From contig JAFLBO010000009.1 of the NCBI GenBank assembly GCA_017303475.1, positions 62,001-126,000 of the forward strand: a DNA stretch of 64,000 nucleotides. The letters are read 5' to 3'. The position numbers and the translations under genes are program-made. This DNA is from Chitinophagales bacterium. GTDB taxonomy: Bacteria; Bacteroidota; Bacteroidia; Chitinophagales; Saprospiraceae. The notes beneath the pieces were generated by a model. It was not told the origin of the DNA. It was given only the letters and a program-made list of their open reading frames with translations, and made no database searches. This document shows positions 59,447-64,000 of this stretch, piece by piece; the stretch's first letter is position 1, and every line of letters begins with the position of its first letter.

Positions 59447-61141
59447 TTACTTGTTTTTCCCTCCGCCGGATGCCGGTGCTGCTTCTTTGCCGAAAGCATC
59501 CCGCATTTCTTTGATTACCTGTTGCTGGGCTGCATCGGTTTCAAGCGCCTGCCACTGGTCCATTACCGGGGTGAACTTGGCGGCATCTACTTTCACGAAG
59601 TAGCAGTAAGCAATATACTGGTATGCCTTGAGCAGGTCTTTTTTGTTCTTCTCCTTGTCGGCGCCAGCAATTTCACTGTACTTTTCGTAGTAAGTCAAGG
59701 CTTTTCCATAGGAATTGGCCAGTTCCGGATGTACGGCAATAGAATCCGGCGATGGGTCCTGGAATGCAGCTGATTTAGCAGCCCAGAGCCAGCCAATGGC
59801 GGCAGCGGGGTTGATCTCAGTTACTTTTACGAAAGCTTTTTCTGCATTTTCGTAGCGCATTGGCTCGTCTTTGCAGAAGTAGTAACGCATACCCAGATTG
59901 TACCACTCGGTTGCTTTTGGTGTAGCTACAGAATCCAGGTACATTTTATACACCTTCAGGGCACCGCAGTAGTTTTTACGGCTCCATTCGATTTTGTCAA
60001 TGTCTTCGTACAGTTTCCAGCGGCTGTTATCCATCTCAATTACTTTTTTGTAATCGTTGATAGCCATAGTGGTGTCGCCTTTGGTTTGCAGGAGCAATTT
60101 GGCGTGATACTCATAGTCGGATGGCAGGATTTTGTCCTGCGATACGATTTTGAAGTAATCGTTCAGGGTTTTCAAACCACGCTCGTACTGGGCATTTTCG
60201 AAATCGCAGTAGGCTTGCAGACGACGCAGATAGTTTTTGCTAGGATCCTTTTTCAGGATTTTTTCTACCAGATCACTGCAGTTTTTGCAGTCTTTGGTGA
60301 GGTAGTAGCAGTTAGCCAACTGCATTTCGTCTTCAATTTTCACTTCGGCGCCTTTTTCTACCAGCATTTTATAAGCGGCTTGCGCTTCGTCGTATTTACC
60401 CAACACAAAGAACAGGTATTCGGCTTTGCCGCGCAGGGCAGGGCTGTAGGTTGGCGCTGTTGCAATAGCTTTGTCGTAGTAAGTGAGCGGCTTTTCCGGC
60501 ACTTTACCAATGCGGTAAACTTTGGCCAGCATCAGTTTTGGCAGCGGATTTTGCGGTTCGAGGGCCTCTGCATACTCATAGTGCTGGGCAGCAGGACCAC
60601 CTTCCGACATCTCTTTAAAGCAGGTACCGAGGGTCATTTGCAGAGCAAAATCCTTGGTAGATACCTCGAGGGCTTCGGTCAGGTATTGCTTGGCTTTTTC
60701 CAGTTCAGGCTTTTTAGCGCCGGGCTGGATGTAGAAGAAGTAAGATTCGCCAATCTGACGCCAGGTGGTCATGTCTTTTTTGGCGTACTTTTTTGCCTTA
60801 TTGAATTGCTTTTCAGCTTCTGCCAGGTTGTTGTCTTGCACCAGCAGGATACGACCGTTGGCAACAAAAGCCATTGGCGCGTCGGTTTTAGCGTCGAAGG
60901 CCTTTTTGAAATTGGCAATAGCGTTGGTTTTATCGCCTTTAGCCAGGTAAGCATTACCCAGGCTCAGGAAAGCGCTTTGGTCAGCGGGATTGGCCTGTGC
61001 GAGGCCGGAAAAAACACCGATGGCCTTGTCCCAGTCTTCCAGCAGCATCGCCTCCAAGCCCGCCGCATGGCTTTGGCCAAAAGCTGTTTTGGCAACCAAC
61101 ATTGCCATGAGAAAGAGGGCTTTTTTCAGAAGATTCGTCAT
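59447..61141 (-). CDS. Exported TPR-repeat protein
   Basis: A 564-aa protein with signal peptide (ending AFGQ). From residue ~25 on it consists of about a dozen TPR helix pairs (AFLSLGNAYLAKGDKTNAIANFKKAF, YSPALRGKAEYLFFVLGKYDEAQAAYKML region, YKKVIEMD), a protein-binding solenoid. C-terminus GGGKNK. Probably a periplasmic scaffold; partner unknown. Next gene upstream is a PstS-like lipoprotein. Confidence 0.9.
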   Translation of the reverse strand: MTNLLKKALFLMAMLVAKTAFGQSHAAGLEAMLLEDWDKAIGVFSGLAQANPADQSAFLSLGNAYLAKGDKTNAIANFKKAFDAKTDAPMAFVANGRILLVQDNNLAEAEKQFNKAKKYAKKDMTTWRQIGESYFFYIQPGAKKPELEKAKQYLTEALEVSTKDFALQMTLGTCFKEMSEGGPAAQHYEYAEALEPQNPLPKLMLAKVYRIGKVPEKPLTYYDKAIATAPTYSPALRGKAEYLFFVLGKYDEAQAAYKMLVEKGAEVKIEDEMQLANCYYLTKDCKNCSDLVEKILKKDPSKNYLRRLQAYCDFENAQYERGLKTLNDYFKIVSQDKILPSDYEYHAKLLLQTKGDTTMAINDYKKVIEMDNSRWKLYEDIDKIEWSRKNYCGALKVYKMYLDSVATPKATEWYNLGMRYYFCKDEPMRYENAEKAFVKVTEINPAAAIGWLWAAKSAAFQDPSPDSIAVHPELANSYGKALTYYEKYSEIAGADKEKNKKDLLKAYQYIAYCYFVKVDAAKFTPVMDQWQALETDAAQQQVIKEMRDAFGKEAAPASGGGKNK

Positions 61142-61267
61142 TGTTCGGAAAAAGTTTTGTGTTTTTAAACAGATGGCTCAATGCGCTCGAAAGCGATGTT
61201 CCTGTATATGGGACGCACAACTATGGCAAAATGAACATCTGTTAAGTGACTTTTGACATTTATTTAA

Positions 61268-62200
61268 TTATTCGCGACTGGTTTTAACTAAACGGGTGAC
61301 TGCGTTGGCAGGCAAAAGGCCTTCCTTGAGCATAATCCGCTGTCCGTCCCGGGCCAGGTAGGATGCAAAACCCGCGCCCAGTCCGTTGCGGCGGCCCTGA
61401 GCGTTGATAATGTATATGGTTCGTTTAAACGGGTAATCGCCAGTGGCCAGGAAGGCCTGGTAAGGGCCATAGCCAACCTTGCCTGTTTCTTTGGCAACGT
61501 CTGCGATCCGTATTTCTTTCATGAATTTTTGCACGCCGGAGTCGTCGGTATCAGAAATCCAGTTGGCTGCAATGATACCGAGTGCGCTTTTGTTTTTGCC
61601 CACATAGCTAATTACCTGCTCGTTGACATCCAGCGCGGTAGCCTTTGGCGTCAACTCCTGGCCAGCAATCACAGAATCTTTTACGAAGCGTACGGTTCCG
61701 CTCTGTGGGTTGTCAAACACCACCAGAATTTTACCCAGTTTGGATTTGGGGTTGATTTCGCTCCAATCGGTGATTTTTCCGGTAAGAATGTCTTTTACCT
61801 GTTGTACAGTGAGTACAGAATCCAGGTTGGCCGGGTTGAGGATGATACCCAGGGCATCGAAAGCAATGGGTGTGGTGGGCGGATTGAATCCGCGTGATTG
61901 GAAATATTCCACCTCTTTACCTGCCAGCTGGCGACCCACCACTACCACCTGCACCGAATCTTCGATGAGGGCTTTGATGGCTTCTCCTTCGGAAACGTAG
62001 CGGGGATTGATTTTGGCAGTACGGTAAATGGAGTCGAAAACATCGATGCAGGAAGCAATTACTGGCTTGTACCCTTCTTCCACTGCGATGGAAATCTCGC
62101 CGGTGGTGATGGTGTCCAGTACTTTTCCTGTTTTATCGCGTTCTGCGCAGGACGCTACAAGCATAGCTGCGCTGATGAAAATCAAGCTTTTACGAAACAT
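61268..62200 (-). CDS. PstS-like phosphate-binding lipoprotein
   Basis: A 310-aa substrate-binding protein with lipoprotein signal (VASC, Cys18). Periplasmic-binding-protein type 2 fold with IVVVGRQLAGKEVEY-like strand, FDALGIILNP, ILVVFDNPQSGTVRFVKD (phosphate-loop like SGT) and GDYPFKRTIYIINAQGRR. Length and motifs fit PstS-family proteins. No ABC transporter genes adjacent, so it may serve a sensor or uptake role at a distance. Confidence 0.85.
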   Translation of the reverse strand: MFRKSLIFISAAMLVASCAERDKTGKVLDTITTGEISIAVEEGYKPVIASCIDVFDSIYRTAKINPRYVSEGEAIKALIEDSVQVVVVGRQLAGKEVEYFQSRGFNPPTTPIAFDALGIILNPANLDSVLTVQQVKDILTGKITDWSEINPKSKLGKILVVFDNPQSGTVRFVKDSVIAGQELTPKATALDVNEQVISYVGKNKSALGIIAANWISDTDDSGVQKFMKEIRIADVAKETGKVGYGPYQAFLATGDYPFKRTIYIINAQGRRNGLGAGFASYLARDGQRIMLKEGLLPANAVTRLVKTSRE

Positions 62201-62211
62201 ACCCTTGTGTT

Positions 62212-62433
62212 TTAAAAATAATCGGCATAAACCCGCCAGCCCCTGTAAGTGCCGTATACCAGCAACATGATGGCAAAAATGTTGCGAAACTCCACCTGCA
62301 TGTCCGGAATAAAACTTTTATCCAGCAGCAGCCAGCCGCCCATGCCCAGGTAAAATACCGTCATACTGATTCCCAGAATCAACAATGGCATTCTGAAAGA
62401 GCGCCGATTTCGGATACGATCGTCTGTCGACAT
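62212..62433 (-). CDS. Small two-helix membrane protein
   Basis: A 73-aa protein with two transmembrane helices (PLLILGISMTVFYLGMGGWLL and FAIMLLVYGTYRGW) and charged ends (MSTDDRIRNRRS). Ends 11 bp before the PstS-like start on the same strand, so probably same operon. Function unknown. Confidence 0.7.
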   Translation of the reverse strand: MSTDDRIRNRRSFRMPLLILGISMTVFYLGMGGWLLLDKSFIPDMQVEFRNIFAIMLLVYGTYRGWRVYADYF

Positions 62434-62584
62434 GACTAAAATGTTGTTATCAGAAACGTTGAACGGTTTTTATTCTGAAAGGTTTGTAGGGCCTGAACAG
62501 AAATTTCCTTTCCAGGAAAGATGCAAATCTCTGATAAATTGGTGGGAAGGTATGCTTCGTTTTGAAAAATTGACGAAAAGAAAA

Positions 62585-62800
62585 TAGACGGTTGACGGTG
62601 GACGGCTTACGGTAGACGGCCTACGGTGGACGGTGGCGTTGCTCCTGGTATTTGTTATTAACCATAAGCTAAAGAATAAATACCAAGAGCAACGCCACCG
62701 TCCACCGTAAGCCGTCCACCGTCCACCGTCCACCGTAGGCCGTCCACCGTCCACCGTAGGCCGTCCACCGTCCACCGTAGGCCGTCCACCGTTGGCCGTT
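62585..62800. repeat. Heptamer ACGGNNN array pair, core loop in reversed orientation
   Basis: Core GGTGGCGTTGC / GCAACGCCACC with loop CTCCTGGTATTTGTTATTAA..., the reverse complement (few differences) of the loop at 42751-42896. A very long right arm of CCGTCCA/CCGTAGG heptamers runs to the cysS stop codon (TAA, minus strand). Confidence 0.92.
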
Positions 62801-64000
62801 ATTTCGACCAGGAAACGCCTTCTTTGCCGTCTTTAACCGTGATGCCTACTTCGGCGAGGGCATCGCGAATTTTATCGCTGGTGGAAAAATCTTTCTGGGC
62901 ACGGGCTTGTCCGCGGATTTCCAGAATGAGGCTCATGAGGCCTTCAATGGTACTGCTGTCGGCGCCGGAGGTGGTTTCGTCCCGCAAACCGAAAATATCA
63001 AAAAGGAAGGTGCTGAACACCGTTTTGATGCGCTCAATGACCCATGGAGATACCTCTGAGGCATCCATTTGTTTGTTGGCCAGTTTGTGCACGTAACTGC
63101 CAATTTCATTTAACGCGGCAATAGCAATGGCGGTGTTGAAATCGTCGTTCATGCCATCATAGGCATCTTTTACCAAGCCGAGAATGGCGCGATCTGACTC
63201 GGTTTCTGAACCGTCGAAATCGCGGGCATTTACCTGCATAGACTGGAGCAGGCGGTTGGTTTCCATGATTTTTAGGAAACCTTTTTCTGCGGCCAGCAGG
63301 GCCTCATCGGTAATATCGAGCGTACTGCGGTAGTGCGCCATGAGCATGAAGAAGCGCACGGCCATGGGTGAGTAGGCTTTGGATGTATGTTCACTATCGC
63401 CGGTAAACAGTTCCGTTGGCGTGATGGTGTTGCCATCGCTTTTGCTCATTTTTTTGCCATTGAGCAGCAGCATATTGGTGTGCAGCCAATAATTAGCCGG
63501 GTGACAACCGCAGGCGCCGTGGTTTTGGGCTACTTCATTTTCGTGGTGCGGGAACTTAAGGTCGTTGCCGCCGCCGTGGATATCAAAGGTTTTGCCCAGG
63601 TATTTGGTGCTCATGGCAGAACATTCGAGGTGCCAGCCGGGAAAACCCACAGACCATGGACTGTTCCACACCATAATATCCTGCGGACGCGCCTTCATCC
63701 AGATGGCGAAGTCGGCAGGGTGATTTTTCTCTTCCTGACTTTTCAGTTCGCGGGTTTCGGCATAGAGGTCGTCCAGAATGCGGCCGCTAACCGAGCCGTA
63801 TACGCCGGGTTGTTGGGTGGCAAATTTGGGTACATCGAAGTACACGGAGCCGTTGCGTTCGTAGGCCAGGCCGTTGTCCAGAATTTGCTGCACCATTTCA
63901 ATTTGTTCCGGAATGTGTCCGGTTGCGCGGGGCTCTATGCTCGGTGGGAGCGTGTTGAAAATCCGCATCATATCGTGGAATCCTACGGTGTAGCGCTGCG
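62799..64000 (-). CDS. cysS: Cysteinyl-tRNA synthetase, C-terminal part (cut by window edge)
   Basis: 400 codons are visible; the N-terminus with the HIGH motif lies beyond the right edge. Seen: RYTVGFHDMMRIFNTLPPS, WSVGFPGWHLECSAMS (zinc Cys), FPHHENEVAQNHGACG (zinc His) and KMSKSDGN (the KMSKS loop). A DALR/coiled-coil C-terminus follows. Class I synthetase charging tRNA-Cys. Its TAA stop borders the heptamer array. Confidence 0.97.
   Translation of the reverse strand, partial: QRYTVGFHDMMRIFNTLPPSIEPRATGHIPEQIEMVQQILDNGLAYERNGSVYFDVPKFATQQPGVYGSVSGRILDDLYAETRELKSQEEKNHPADFAIWMKARPQDIMVWNSPWSVGFPGWHLECSAMSTKYLGKTFDIHGGGNDLKFPHHENEVAQNHGACGCHPANYWLHTNMLLLNGKKMSKSDGNTITPTELFTGDSEHTSKAYSPMAVRFFMLMAHYRSTLDITDEALLAAEKGFLKIMETNRLLQSMQVNARDFDGSETESDRAILGLVKDAYDGMNDDFNTAIAIAALNEIGSYVHKLANKQMDASEVSPWVIERIKTVFSTFLFDIFGLRDETTSGADSSTIEGLMSLILEIRGQARAQKDFSTSDKIRDALAEVGITVKDGKEGVSWSK

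Noticed and set aside
60086..61168. 360-codon open frame on the plus strand
   Set aside because: Antisense shadow of the TPR-repeat gene.
62470..62775. Minus-strand frame reading DGGRPTVDGG repeats
   Set aside because: Translation of the heptamer array, not a gene.

Overview
The window is chromosomal DNA from a Bacteroidota bacterium, most likely a Saprospiraceae-type lineage. The evidence is: type IX secretion (T9SS) C-terminal sorting domains of both type A and type B, an SprB-like/gliding-associated surface protein, a hybrid two-component (HTCS) sensor, carboxynorspermidine dehydrogenase, a fused alpha/beta 2-oxoacid dehydrogenase E1, and promoters of the Bacteroidota form (TTTG about 20 nt before TAnnTTTG). 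The genus is inference; no rRNA gene is present.

Layout. 1-8.4 kb: start of a CRP-like regulator, a giant T9SS type B surface protein, a DHDPS-family lyase, carboxynorspermidine dehydrogenase, RsmE and a vanadium-haloperoxidase/PAP2 lipoprotein. 8.5-14.3 kb: a ThuA/PQQ-like/PKD/cytochrome c fusion lipoprotein and a membrane vWA-like protein. 14.35-16.35 kb: an AT-rich two-gene ATPase/HNH cassette matching the Septu (PtuA/PtuB) defence architecture, directly before rlmN. 17.5-24.6 kb: small enzymes (ABM, LOG, DUF4197, EEP nuclease, HipA-like/DUF3037 pair, Map, S41 peptidase) and an acidic microprotein. 24.7-33.2 kb: a 1417-aa T9SS protein beside a frameshifted HTCS regulator, with four exact-period 21-bp repeats between them. 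33.3-50.9 kb: mostly housekeeping genes (2-oxoacid dehydrogenase E1, subtilase, ProRS, NfuA-like, flippase, HisRS, TolC-like, OmpH/Skp, GNAT, TadA, a large membrane protein). 50.9-54.9 kb: an AT-rich accessory island ending at tRNA-Asp. It holds an ART-like protein, a small protein ending in an ssrA-like YALAA tail, a SecB-like chaperone, and a three-gene operon of unknown function lying between tRNA-Asp and a diverged copy of the tRNA 3' end. 55-64 kb: accA, an ECF sigma/anti-sigma-barrel/lipoprotein operon, a TPR protein, a PstS-like lipoprotein and cysS (cut by the window edge).

The most pervasive feature is intergenic. Nearly every gap carries a short-period tandem array, often arranged as two arrays facing each other around a core so that the transcript would fold into a long hairpin. 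The main families are a heptamer ACGGNNN, an octamer CTCYGCGC, an octamer CTCAAACA, a nonamer CAAACCCCT and a decamer built on AATGACCCCT. The heptamer arrays begin exactly at stop codons: the A of TAA/TGA is the first A of ACGG, or the stop is the TAG of ACGGTAG. In one gene the array encodes the C-terminus. Related palindromes also sit in frame inside two protein-coding genes.

The best candidates for an undescribed system are (i) the ART-like / YALAA-tailed / SecB-like trio, which looks like a toxin-antitoxin-chaperone module, (ii) the unknown three-gene operon inserted at tRNA-Asp, and (iii) the stop-codon-anchored repeat arrays.
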